Shown here: positions 17,063 through 24,703 of the stretch, piece by piece
Position numbering within the stretch: position 1 is the stretch's first letter
How the letters are laid out: every line of letters starts with the position of its first letter
Source: Puniceicoccales bacterium
Lineage (GTDB): Bacteria > Verrucomicrobiota > Verrucomicrobiia > Opitutales > UBA953
Assembly (NCBI GenBank): GCA_031285745.1
Contig: JAITVQ010000180.1
Span: 1 to 40,235, forward strand
Direction of reading: 5' to 3'
Length of the DNA stretch: 40,235 nucleotides
Program-made: the position numbers and the translations under genes
Notes under the pieces: generated by a model
What the model saw: the letters and a program-made list of their open reading frames with translations, nothing else
What the model was told of the DNA's origin: nothing
Databases searched by the model: none

Positions 17063-17391
17063 CTTGCGTTTTAGCAATAGTACTGCGTAGCACTGCGAGG
17101 TACTCTTGCGGAACCGCAAGAACGTTGCGCAGCGCTGCAAGGTACCTCCGTTAATCCACAAGGATACTGCGCAGGCCTGCGCAGTATGATTGCTAAAGCG
17201 CAAGAGAGGTGCGCAGCCCTACCAAGTACCCTTGCGCAAACACAAGACCATTGCGTAACGCTGCGCAATACCCTTGCGGAACAGCAAGACCGCTTGGCAG
17301 CGCTGCGCAGCCCTTTTGTGGAATGACAAGAGTATGTAGCAGCGCTACGCAGTACCTCCGCGCAAACGCAAGACCCCTTCGCAGCACTGCG
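17063..17391. repeat. Phased array 2: two alternating palindrome families, 16 sites at exact 21-bp spacing
   Basis: Family A has the form CTTGCGnnnnCGCAAG, with centres at 17070.5, 17112.5, 17154.5, 17196.5, 17238.5, 17280.5, 17322.5 and 17364.5. Family B has the form TGCGCAGCGCTGCGCA, with centres at 17091.5, 17133.5, 17175.5, 17217.5, 17259.5, 17301.5, 17343.5 and 17385.5. Each family repeats at 42 bp without a single indel, and B sits exactly 21 bp from A, so palindromes alternate every two helical turns. Sequence between copies varies a lot. The third B copy is a perfect 24-bp palindrome (17164-17187). Several changes keep pairing: the seventh A copy has TTGT...ACAA instead of TTGC...GCAA, and the seventh B copy has GTAG...CTAC. 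Because 42 is divisible by three, open frames with 14-residue repeats run through the array on both strands. The array lies in a convergent region between the cbb3 cluster and the MFS gene. Confidence 0.95.
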
Positions 17392-17447
17392 CAGAGTCGT
17401 CCCGACCCGATTTTTCCGATGCAGCCTATTGAAAATCGGCACAAAGC

Positions 17448-17476
17448 AAACGGGGCTTCACTTGGAAGCCCCGTTT
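17448..17476 (-). terminator. Intrinsic terminator downstream of the MFS gene
   Basis: AAACGGGGCTTC (17448-17459) and GAAGCCCCGTTT (17465-17476) form a perfect 12-bp, GC-rich stem with a five-base loop, 18 bp beyond the MFS stop codon. The stem ends in A/T pairs, so both strands show a short T run (TTTGTTT on plus, TTTGCTTTG on minus). It may therefore work in both directions and also stop transcripts that cross array 2 from the left. Confidence 0.85.
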
Positions 17477-17494
17477 GTTTATCGAAATAAGTAC

Positions 17495-19126
17495 TTATAG
17501 ATCGGTGATTGGTTTGTACTTGGGGACAAGGATTTTCATGATTACCCAGCCGATCAGGTAGGCAACCGCACAAACCGAAAAGATGATCATATAGCCGGAA
17601 TTGATTCCATCCACCACGGTTGCGCCGCTATCGCGGAGCGCCCTCAATAATTGCTCAATACTGGCAATACGCTCCTGCCCCTCAGCCAGACTGCTTTTCA
17701 ACACGACACTCTGTTGTTCAAACAGTGCCTTGGTCTTTTCAGCACCTTCCAGTAGTTGCGGGTATTGCTCAACCAGCGGCTGGCCATTCACGGTGCTCCA
17801 GAATTTCTGGGTATGGTCGAAAAGCCGACCCGACGCCTTGTTGATCAAGAAAGCGCCGACCCCACCGGCCATACCGCCAATGCCCGTGATCGTAGCAATG
17901 GCTTTCTTGGGAAACATGTCGCCGACAGTGGAAAAGATATTGGCTGACCAGGATTGGTGCGCAGCACCGGCAATACCGATAATGATCACCGGGAACCAGA
18001 AGGAATACCCACCCAACGGTTGGGCACAAAGGGCCAGCAACGGGAAGAAGGCAAAGATCAACATCGCCTTCATGCGCCCGGCATAGGGATCCATGCCTTT
18101 TTTCCCGATAAAGTAAGACGGCAGCCAACCACCGACAATGGAAAGCAAGGTAATGGTATAGAGAACAAATATCGCAACCTTCCCCATGGTATCCGAAGAC
18201 TTGATACCGTAAACTGCACTCAAATAGGCGGGAGCCCAGAACAGGAAGAACCACCAGACCCCGTCGGTCATGAATTTGCCAATGGCAAATGCCCAAGTCT
18301 GCCTGTATTGCAAACAGCGCAGGAAGGAAACTTTCTCCCCGGCTTTCTCCTCTACTACCGCACCGATCTTGGCATCAGCTATCTTGTCCTGTTGGATATA
18401 TGCCAACTCCGCCGCATTCACCTTGGGATGAACCTCCGGCTTCTTATACATGAACACCCAGAATCCCATCCAGACAAAGCCAAGCGCACCGATGATGATA
18501 AAGGCCATTTCCCAGCCCCATATTTCTGCCAGGGAAGGAATGGTCAGGGGAGCCGCCAAGGCCCCCACCGTAGCCCCGGCATTAAAAATGCTGGTGGAAA
18601 AAGCCCGGTCCCGCTTCGGGAAATATTCAGCCGTCGCCTTGATTGCCGCAGGAAAATTCCCGGCCTCCCCGATCGCCAGAATCAAACGGGCAAAAATGAA
18701 CAGAGTGACACTGGTGGAGGCAATGGCGCCTGCCTTGCCGGTTTTCATCAAAATCTCCCGGGCGCCCTCAAATCCAACAAACCACTCTCCGGCAACAAAG
18801 CCCGACGTTGCAATACCGCAAAAGGCATGCAAACAGGCGCCAATCGACCAAATGCCGATTGCCCAGAGAAATCCCTTCTTGGTATCCATCCAGTCCACAA
18901 ATCGTCCGGCCAGCAACATGCTGATCGCATAGAAAATCGAGAACAACGAGGTGATGTTACCATAGTCGTCATTGGTCCAATAAAACTCAGGAACAATAAA
19001 GTCCTTCCAGGTAAGCGACAATACCTGCCGGTCCATATAGTTGATGGTCGTCGCAAAGAAAAGCAGAGCACAGATCGACCATCGATAGTGTGTCATTTTT
19101 TGGCCGGGCGGGAGAGTCTGGGTCAT
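17495..19126 (-). CDS. MFS transporter, hexuronate/aldonate (ExuT-like) type
   Basis: I start at ATG 19126 (MTQTLPPGQKMTHYRWSICA), since the longer frame from 19234 reads back over the kduD end. An alternative start is the Met at 19096. The 543-residue product has twelve predicted helices. LLFFATTINYMDRQVLSLTW near the N-terminus and ILAIGEAGNFPAAIKATAEY with YFPKRDRAFSTSIFNAGATV are strong signatures of the anion:cation symporter family that carries hexuronates and related sugar acids. A loop after helix 10-11 (about residues 440-500) is longer than usual and looks helical (KTKALFEQQSVVLKSSLAEG), making the protein larger than the usual 430 residues. It follows kduD by 92 bp on the same strand, so it would import galacturonate, glucuronate or unsaturated uronates for the Kdu pathway. 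Confidence 0.88.
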   Translation of the reverse strand: MTQTLPPGQKMTHYRWSICALLFFATTINYMDRQVLSLTWKDFIVPEFYWTNDDYGNITSLFSIFYAISMLLAGRFVDWMDTKKGFLWAIGIWSIGACLHAFCGIATSGFVAGEWFVGFEGAREILMKTGKAGAIASTSVTLFIFARLILAIGEAGNFPAAIKATAEYFPKRDRAFSTSIFNAGATVGALAAPLTIPSLAEIWGWEMAFIIIGALGFVWMGFWVFMYKKPEVHPKVNAAELAYIQQDKIADAKIGAVVEEKAGEKVSFLRCLQYRQTWAFAIGKFMTDGVWWFFLFWAPAYLSAVYGIKSSDTMGKVAIFVLYTITLLSIVGGWLPSYFIGKKGMDPYAGRMKAMLIFAFFPLLALCAQPLGGYSFWFPVIIIGIAGAAHQSWSANIFSTVGDMFPKKAIATITGIGGMAGGVGAFLINKASGRLFDHTQKFWSTVNGQPLVEQYPQLLEGAEKTKALFEQQSVVLKSSLAEGQERIASIEQLLRALRDSGATVVDGINSGYMIIFSVCAVAYLIGWVIMKILVPKYKPITDL

Positions 19127-19177
19127 TAGGCAGAGGGGTTGGGTTAAGTGAGAGGAAAAACTTTTTGGGATAACGAC

Positions 19178-19205
19178 ACCACCGGAATTTTTCCGTTCCG
19201 GTGGT
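19178..19205 (-). other. Intercistronic hairpin between kduD and the transporter gene
   Basis: ACCACCGGAA (19178-19187) and TTCCGGTGGT (19196-19205) form a perfect 10-bp stem with an eight-base loop, starting 14 bp after the kduD stop on the minus strand. There is no T run just after it, so it is more likely to stabilise or process the kdu mRNA, or to attenuate read-through, than to stop transcription fully. Confidence 0.55.
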
Positions 19206-19218
19206 ATCGGAAAACGGA

Positions 19219-19992
19219 TTACCGGGCCAACCAACCGCCATCAACCGCCAAGGTGTGGCCGTTGATGTAGTCGGATGCAGGCGAAGCCAGAAAGACGACG
19301 GTCGTCATCAAGTCATCCGGAGTACCCCAGCGGCCTGCCGGAATACGATCGAGGATGGCCTTGTTGCGCTCGGGATTTTCCCGGATGGGGCGTGTGTTTT
19401 CCGTCGCGATGTAGCCAGGCGCAATGGCATTGGTGCAAATGCGATGCGGGGCGAGTTCATTGGCCATGAGCATCGTCAGGCTCTTGATCCCGCCTTTCGA
19501 CGCAGCGTAGCCCGGCACAAAGATACCACCCTGGAAGGATAGCATCGAGGCAATGTTGATGATTTTCCCGCCGCGGCCCTGGGCGACCATCTGCTTTGCA
19601 ACAGCCTGGCTGAGGAAGAAAGGGGTCGAGAGGTTGATGCTGATAACGTCGTTCCAGTTCTTCGCACTGTGCTCGGTAAAGGGCTCACGACGAATGATGC
19701 CGGCGTTATTGACGAGGATATCCACGCCACCGAGTTGCTTGACGACTTCGGCTACAATGCCGGGGGCGGTTTCTTCACCCTTGGAAAGGTCGGCGGTGAT
19801 GGAAACGGTCTTGCGACCAAGCGCAGTGATCTTCGCGGCAGTTTCCTCCATGGGGATCACGTCGACAAGGGCTACATCCGCGCCAGCCTCGGCGAGTGCG
19901 AGTGCATAGCCCTGCCCGATGCCGCGCCCGGCGCCGGTGACAATGGCAATTTTTCCGTCAAGTTTGAAGAGATCGAGAAGTTTGTTGGACAT
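19219..19992 (-). CDS. kduD: 2-deoxy-D-gluconate 3-dehydrogenase / 2-keto-3-deoxygluconate oxidoreductase (SDR)
   Basis: The 257-residue product is a classical short-chain dehydrogenase. TGAGRGIGQGYALALAEAGA (residues 19-38) is the Rossmann loop for NAD(P), NNAG is at about 96-99, the catalytic Ser lies in IASMLSF, and YAASKGG supplies Tyr and Lys. The N-terminus (LLDLFKLDGKIAIVTG) and C-terminus (YINGHTLAVDGGWLAR) match KduD in particular. KduD reduces 2,5-diketo-3-deoxygluconate, the product of KduI, to 2-keto-3-deoxygluconate in the cytoplasm. The neighbours kduI (upstream by 81 bp), a uronate-type MFS carrier (downstream) and kdgA (divergent) agree with this role. The length is normal. 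Confidence 0.93.
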   Translation of the reverse strand: MSNKLLDLFKLDGKIAIVTGAGRGIGQGYALALAEAGADVALVDVIPMEETAAKITALGRKTVSITADLSKGEETAPGIVAEVVKQLGGVDILVNNAGIIRREPFTEHSAKNWNDVISINLSTPFFLSQAVAKQMVAQGRGGKIINIASMLSFQGGIFVPGYAASKGGIKSLTMLMANELAPHRICTNAIAPGYIATENTRPIRENPERNKAILDRIPAGRWGTPDDLMTTVVFLASPASDYINGHTLAVDGGWLAR

Positions 19993-20073
19993 TGGTAATG
20001 TATGTTTTTCGATTTAGTAAGTTGTGAAGCGAGAGGACGATCCCCCTGCCTCTTTAAAACAGCATCTTTTATA

Positions 20074-20919
20074 TTAGCGCAAAACGGACGGTGGCGCAGG
20101 GTCCATGTCATCGTAGGTGAGATTCTCACCAGCCATTGCCCAGATAAACCGGTAATTACCGGTTCCACAGCCAAAGTGGACCGACCAGGGAGGTGAAATC
20201 ACCGCCTGCTCGTTGCGGACGAAGATGTGGCGCGTTGCGGTTGGTTGCCCGGCAAAGTGGGATACAATACGATCCTCGGGCATGTCGAAATACATGTAGA
20301 TTTCCGACCGGCGGGTATGGGTATGCGTCGGATAGGAATTCCATACGCTCCCCTCAGCCAGCGAGGTGTAGCCCATGACCAACTGGCAACTCTGTACACC
20401 GTCGGCAAAAATACACTTGCGGATGACACGATCATTCGAGGTGGCGTTCGCCCCCAAATGAACCGGCTTGATGTCCTGCTCCCGGACCAGTGTCGTGGGA
20501 TAAGCCTTATGCGCAGGCGCGCTGAAAAGGGCAAACCGGGCAGGCTTGGCCGGATCCTGGCTGCCGAATTTTACGACCTTGCTGCCTTGGCTGACATATA
20601 GACATTCACGCTATCCAACGTCGTAGCGTTTGCCATCGACATCCACCCATCCGGGAGCCCCGATGTTCAACGTCCCCAGTTCCCGGCGAGCCAGAAAATA
20701 ATCGCAGCCCGTTTCCTTGCTGTTCTTGAGTTCAAGAGGCTCCTTGGTCGGAACCGCGCCCCCGACAGCCAGCCGGTCAACGGCAGTAAATTGCATCTTG
20801 AGAGAGCCTTCGGCAAAAAGCTTCTCGATGAGAAACTGCTCGCGGACCTCGGAAGGGGTTAGTTTTTCAAATTCCTGCGGTGATGGCGGGAATATGATAG
20901 GAGTACTTTCTGCAATCAT
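20074..20919 (-). pseudogene. kduI: 5-keto-4-deoxyuronate isomerase interrupted by an in-frame amber codon
   Basis: Reading from ATG 20919 on the minus strand, one frame gives the whole KduI protein (281 codons; E. coli has 278 residues) except that codon 103 (20611-20613) is TAG. Before it: FEKLTPSEVREQFLIEKLF, LAVGGAVPTKEPLEL, FLARRELGTLNIGAPGWVDV, DGKRYDVG. After the stop, in the same frame: RECLYVSQGSKVVKFGS, ARFALFSAPAHKAYPT, CQLVMGYTSLAEGSVWNSYP, THTHTRRSEIYMYFDM, NEQAVISPPWSVHFGCGTGN. The metal-binding HxH, the Glu six residues on, and the later His are all intact. No frameshift is needed, and a single base change (for example from AAG) would explain it. KduI converts 5-keto-4-deoxyuronate, from pectin lyase products, to 2,5-diketo-3-deoxygluconate. 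The rest is so well kept that the stop is recent, a sequencing error, or read through. Confidence 0.9.
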
Positions 20920-21236
20920 GATACTTTTTGAAGAAAACGTTTTGGGTAGGTTATCGCAAGAGGGCTTGTCGTCGATAGCGTTTAACAGTTTACTTAAAAT
21001 ATAAAACCCAGCCTCCAAGGAAGTCTTTAATGTCCCGTTTCCACACACCCGTCCCGGTAGAAGCTCTGCGCAAATCCGCTAAGTTATCATATCGCCAAGC
21101 CGGTTGAAAGATTGCTGACATAATACTTCTATTAAGTACCAACTGATCTCAATACATCTGACCAAAGCAGGATTGTTCTGCAACCCCCAGTAAAAAAACT
21201 CGCTGTAAACAAGCCCTTTGCTTTCCTTGTTTAAAT
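20920..21236. other. Divergent control region between kduI and kdgA
   Basis: This 317-bp region must drive kduI-kduD-MFS to the left and kdgA to the right. It is AT-rich in parts, with no open frame I would call a gene. The frame that continues upstream of the kduI ATG (to 21048) does not resemble KduI. One palindromic operator candidate close to kduI is listed separately. I could not assign promoter boxes for kdgA with confidence. Confidence 0.5.
20934..20943. promoter_or_regulatory. Possible LacI-type operator upstream of kduI
   Basis: AAAACGTTTT is a perfect 10-bp palindrome with a central CG, 15 bp before the kduI start. Operators of LacI/GalR-family repressors typically centre on such a CG and often sit over or downstream of a promoter of sugar genes. 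No regulator gene is in the window and no second copy was found near the other sugar genes, so this is only a candidate. Confidence 0.35.
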
Positions 21237-21887
21237 ATGTCCAACGCAACTGTTATTCTCGAACAACTCGGACGCTATCGTCTGCTGCCCATCCTCACAG
21301 TAGAAGACCCTGCCCAAGTCGAGCCGCTCGCCAAGGCGCTGATTGCCGGAGGACTTCCCTGCGTAGAGCTAACCTTGCGCACCCCCAAGGCCCTTGAATG
21401 CGTCAAATTACTGGCCGCCCGTGGCGATCTTCTGGTCGGGGCAGGAACCATCCGGAGTGTTGACCAAGCCAAGGCTGCGGTCGCCGCCGGAGCCAAATTC
21501 CTGGTTTCTCCCGCATGTAATCCTGATGTCTTGAGCTGGTGCCGCGATAACAACGTGCCAATTACCCCCGGATGTGTCACCCCGTCTGAAATCGAACTCG
21601 CACTTTCCCATGGTTGCCATGCCGTGAAGTTCTTTCCTGCTTCCAACTTCGGCGGAGCCAAAACCCTCAAGGCATATTCCGCCCCCATGCCCGATGTGAA
21701 ATTTATTCCTACCGGCGGCATCACCCAGGAAACATTGGCTGACTATCTGGCGCTTAAGACAGTGGTTGCCTGCGGTGGCGGCTGGTTTGCCACAGCCGAT
21801 GACCTGAAGAATAACCGCTTTGCCGAGATTGAGCAACGGGTGCGCGAGGCCGTCGCCTTGGTCGCCTCACTTGCCGCAAAAAAGTAA
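21237..21887 (+). CDS. kdgA: 2-keto-3-deoxy-6-phosphogluconate (KDPG) aldolase
   Basis: The 216-residue product is a class I aldolase of the KDPG/KHG family. Glu44 in PCVELTLRTP and Lys131 in HAVKFFPASNFGG, which forms the Schiff base, are both present. LVGAGTIRSVDQAKAAVAAG, FLVSPACNPDVLSWC and FIPTGGITQETLADYL are the expected phosphate-binding and barrel motifs. It cleaves KDPG to pyruvate and glyceraldehyde-3-phosphate, the last step of the uronate route that begins with KduI and KduD. The Entner-Doudoroff name eda applies to the same reaction. It is divergent from kduI. The kinase that makes KDPG is not in the window. The HAD-like gene follows after 27 bp. Confidence 0.95.
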   Translation: MSNATVILEQLGRYRLLPILTVEDPAQVEPLAKALIAGGLPCVELTLRTPKALECVKLLAARGDLLVGAGTIRSVDQAKAAVAAGAKFLVSPACNPDVLSWCRDNNVPITPGCVTPSEIELALSHGCHAVKFFPASNFGGAKTLKAYSAPMPDVKFIPTGGITQETLADYLALKTVVACGGGWFATADDLKNNRFAEIEQRVREAVALVASLAAKK

Positions 21888-21914
21888 ATTGTTCCTGCCA
21901 CCTCGTTCGTACTC

Positions 21915-22451
21915 GTGGGATTATTAAAAAAATTGTTTTCCAAAAAATCTCCGGTTGCGGATGAAGCTGCGCCATCGGAACGCCAGCCCGAATCCAAGCC
22001 CACCGACACGGCGGGAACCCCTTGGATCGGTGTCGATCTCGACGGAACCCTGGCCGAGGATGGTCCTTGGCGCGGGTTTGAGCATATCGGACGTCCGGTG
22101 CCATTAATGCTGGAGCGAGTGAAGAACTGGCTGGCAAAGGGCATGACCGTAAAAATCCTCACTGCCCGGGCGACCCGTCCAGAAGCATCTGACCCGATAA
22201 AGAAGTGGCTGGTAGCCCAAGGGCTGCCAGAACTGGAAATTACCAATGCCAAAGATTTCGACATGATCGAGCTCTGGGATGACCGGGCCGTGCAAGTCGT
22301 GCAAAACACCGGACGTCCCTTCCTGAGCCCTTCCATTTTTGGACGTCCCCGCGTGCCGATCCTGCCTGACGAAGCAGCAAACAAGACATTTTATACGCTG
22401 CCAACCGTCACCACCCAGCAGGACAAAAAAGCAGGGGGAGAGGTTGTTTAG
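21915..22451 (+). CDS. HAD-like protein of unknown substrate
   Basis: The 178-residue product starts at GTG 21915, 27 bp after kdgA, with no clear ribosome binding site. The first 35 residues are charged and probably disordered. IGVDLDGTLAEDGPW near residues 38-52 is HAD motif I with the nucleophile and acid/base Asp pair. VKILTARATRP carries the motif II Thr, and FDMIELWDDRAVQVVQNTGR is a motif IV-like segment with its acidic pair. No large cap domain is present. This layout, with IELWDDRAV after an LTAR strand, is typical of small phage-like or housekeeping HAD phosphatases. The C-terminal 40 residues are proline- and threonine-rich. Translational coupling to kdgA is possible, but a role in the Kdu pathway cannot be shown. 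Confidence 0.75.
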   Translation: MGLLKKLFSKKSPVADEAAPSERQPESKPTDTAGTPWIGVDLDGTLAEDGPWRGFEHIGRPVPLMLERVKNWLAKGMTVKILTARATRPEASDPIKKWLVAQGLPELEITNAKDFDMIELWDDRAVQVVQNTGRPFLSPSIFGRPRVPILPDEAANKTFYTLPTVTTQQDKKAGGEVV

Positions 22452-22475
22452 AAAAGGATTAAAAAGTGACATTCG

Positions 22476-24410
22476 TCAGTAAGTCGCCATTGGCTTAAAT
22501 ACCAAGCATGCACCACCACCGGCGGCTAATTTAAGGCGAAGAGTCTCATTTTTTCGCACCTGTCTTGTTGTCACCTTGATCGACTCCCGGTTGCGCAAGT
22601 AATGAGCATCGTCGCCATCTTCAACGATGCTTGCTGCATATGTGCGACTATCCAAAAAAGTAAGCGGCAACTCGATGATCCTATCCGATTCATTGGTTGC
22701 GGCGGCAACCAGGATCGCGTCCTTGGTCTGTCGCATCATCACAATATATTCCCCGATTTCACCAGCCAAGGTCTTGCTTTCAAGCCAAGGCATTTTTTGT
22801 GCAGAAAGAAAACTCAAGAGAGCTGGATATTTTCGATAATACTCCGGTATATCCGGCAGAATAGTTACACCCGAAAAAACAATCAGGGTTCGCGCCGCTT
22901 CCGAGGCCAGGGTGGAAGGCACGGGCTGGCTCTCGTCGACCCTTGTTGTCCTGCCCTGCCGAAGGTCAAACATGCCGTTGTTCATATCAAGGGGGCCTGC
23001 CACCATGTTGACAAAAACTGCTGTCGTAAAAGTGCGGGGGACAAAAACCCGATGGGCATCCAACTGGGCGTGGCAATATTCGCGCGTGACAGCATTGGGC
23101 CATGTACGCATTTGACCATAGGGATGAACGGGCCCGTCGTGAAAATCAACCAACAGACGGTTTTGCGCACAGAGGGAGGTTATCTTTTGGGTTCGTAGAT
23201 TTTTTTCCCCGGGTGAGCCATTCATGAATCCGTATTTTACGCCCGCGGCACCCCAGTCGCCGTATTGCTGCAAAGTTTTTTTCAGCGGAAATTTTCTACC
23301 GCCGACGTCATTCAGATAAAGCCAGATTCCAACATTTTTCGATTTGGCGTATTTGATCAAATTTTGGACATCTTTCGCTTTGTCACCGGCCACAGGGTCA
23401 GATTTGTCGGAAAATTCGGGACCGTACCAATCGGCATCCAATACCAAATAGCGGAATCCCTGTTGAGCGGCAAAATCAACCATGCGAACCCACGAGGGAT
23501 ATGACATGGTGTATGTAAATCCATCCCACGTGGCACCATTAATGCGCCAATCCCACACGGCGACGCCCGGCTCCACCCAGGAAAAATCGACTCCAGCATC
23601 GGGAGCAGGGTTCAATAGCTCAATGGTATGTGAATCAACCAAGACACCAGGACAGTTGCCATACAATATGACACGCCATGCCGACTCGTAGCCTGGGTAT
23701 ATCTCTTGCGGATGGGAAGTAACCGAGAATGTCGTCGATCCTTTTTCGGACCCCAGTACCAAAGGCTGGCCAACGGCAAGATTTGCCTCGTGGATTGCCA
23801 TGTAGCTGTCATTGCCCGCCTTCACAGTCATCACCGGCAAGCGCTTTCCTGCGCTTGCAGACAGTTTCTCCGGTCCGATATTTGCATTTTCGCCGTTGTA
23901 AAACCACGCGGTGAAATCCCCTGCAAAATTGTATGTTGTTACTTCTGCTTCAACGGTGGTTTTGCCGGATTCGGTTGCAGGGATTTCATATTTGAAGGCG
24001 ACTCCATCGTTATAGGCGCGGGCAATAATCCGAAACTGTCGAGGCCCGGCACCTGAGGGGGCGTGCAGATCCAATACCAGTTCATTGTAATTATCGGCCA
24101 CGCTGCTTCTTTTTCCCCAAAGTGGTTTCCAAATATCATTTATGCTTTGTCGGGTGGTTTTTCCAATCCGCCAAGATGGAGACGGTATTAGATCCCCAGT
24201 GCCTGTCTTGAAACCTAACAATGACTCTGAAATGAGTTTTGTGTCATTCGCAGTAAAAGAATATACGTAGCCTTCGGGAGAATTTCTTATTTCCAGCAAA
24301 AGCTTTCCATCAGGTGATGTGACTTGATCGGACTGCCCCATCGCCTGAATACTGAAGATGGAAAGGAAAAGGCATAATGCCATAAACACGCTGGGGGATG
24401 TCGGTTTCAT
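22476..24410 (-). CDS. Glycoside hydrolase family 97, secreted (alpha-glucosidase or alpha-galactosidase type)
   Basis: The 644-residue product starts with a signal peptide (MKPTSPSVFMALCLFLSIFS, then IQAMGQ). The GH97 N-terminal beta-sandwich follows (SPDGKLLLEI, YSFTANDTKLISESLLGFKT). The (beta/alpha)8 barrel begins about residue 280 (AVWDWRINGATWDGFTYTMS, FRYLVLDADWYGPEFSD, VGIWLYLND, GAAGVKYGFMNGS), and a C-terminal beta domain ends the protein. The loop LLVDFHDGPVHP supplies an Asp where retaining members (alpha-galactosidase type, such as BT1871) have their nucleophile, while inverting alpha-glucosidases (SusB type) use Glu residues elsewhere. I therefore lean to the retaining type but cannot fix the substrate. 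It would act in the periplasm or outside the cell. It converges with the HAD gene 24 bp away and diverges from the GH105 gene. Confidence 0.9.
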   Translation of the reverse strand: MKPTSPSVFMALCLFLSIFSIQAMGQSDQVTSPDGKLLLEIRNSPEGYVYSFTANDTKLISESLLGFKTGTGDLIPSPSWRIGKTTRQSINDIWKPLWGKRSSVADNYNELVLDLHAPSGAGPRQFRIIARAYNDGVAFKYEIPATESGKTTVEAEVTTYNFAGDFTAWFYNGENANIGPEKLSASAGKRLPVMTVKAGNDSYMAIHEANLAVGQPLVLGSEKGSTTFSVTSHPQEIYPGYESAWRVILYGNCPGVLVDSHTIELLNPAPDAGVDFSWVEPGVAVWDWRINGATWDGFTYTMSYPSWVRMVDFAAQQGFRYLVLDADWYGPEFSDKSDPVAGDKAKDVQNLIKYAKSKNVGIWLYLNDVGGRKFPLKKTLQQYGDWGAAGVKYGFMNGSPGEKNLRTQKITSLCAQNRLLVDFHDGPVHPYGQMRTWPNAVTREYCHAQLDAHRVFVPRTFTTAVFVNMVAGPLDMNNGMFDLRQGRTTRVDESQPVPSTLASEAARTLIVFSGVTILPDIPEYYRKYPALLSFLSAQKMPWLESKTLAGEIGEYIVMMRQTKDAILVAAATNESDRIIELPLTFLDSRTYAASIVEDGDDAHYLRNRESIKVTTRQVRKNETLRLKLAAGGGACLVFKPMATY

Positions 24411-24703
24411 ATTCTATGGAAATATGATGGATTGATATTTTCCCGACTTGTTCCTAATTTCAGCAGCGAAGAATGTATTTCAGTAAAGGCAGCCTTCGGC
24501 TCTCATCTTCGAGCAAGGATAAAATAAGTAATGCACATCGACGTGTTCCTCACCAGGCATTGTCTAGGCAACAACGACTTCAACACAGCGATCTTCCCGA
24601 ATCCCAAGGGGCGGCAAGTTAACAGTTCACTGTTTCCGGGCACTCCCTGGTTCGCATTGTCCTTTTCATCCCCTTGCATGTAAACAAACCTTTTCAACCA
24701 ACT
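24411..24703. other. Divergent region between GH97 and GH105 genes
   Basis: This 293-bp stretch lies between two divergent secreted-enzyme genes and must hold both promoters. I saw no gene, no clear operator palindrome shared with the kduI region, and no further copy of the phased palindrome arrays. Confidence 0.4.

Noticed and set aside
17063-17391. Genuine protein gene in array 2
   Set aside because: Open frames occur on both strands simply because the 42-bp unit is divisible by three. Palindrome arms and centre spacing explain the conservation better than any one frame.
17954-19129. Plus-strand frame of 391 codons
   Set aside because: It is opposite the MFS transporter gene; the product is charged, low in hydrophobic segments and unlike any family.
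20581-20640. Frameshift in kduI
   Set aside because: I first tried shifted frames, but the original frame continues with perfect family similarity right after TAG, so a single stop codon is the only defect.
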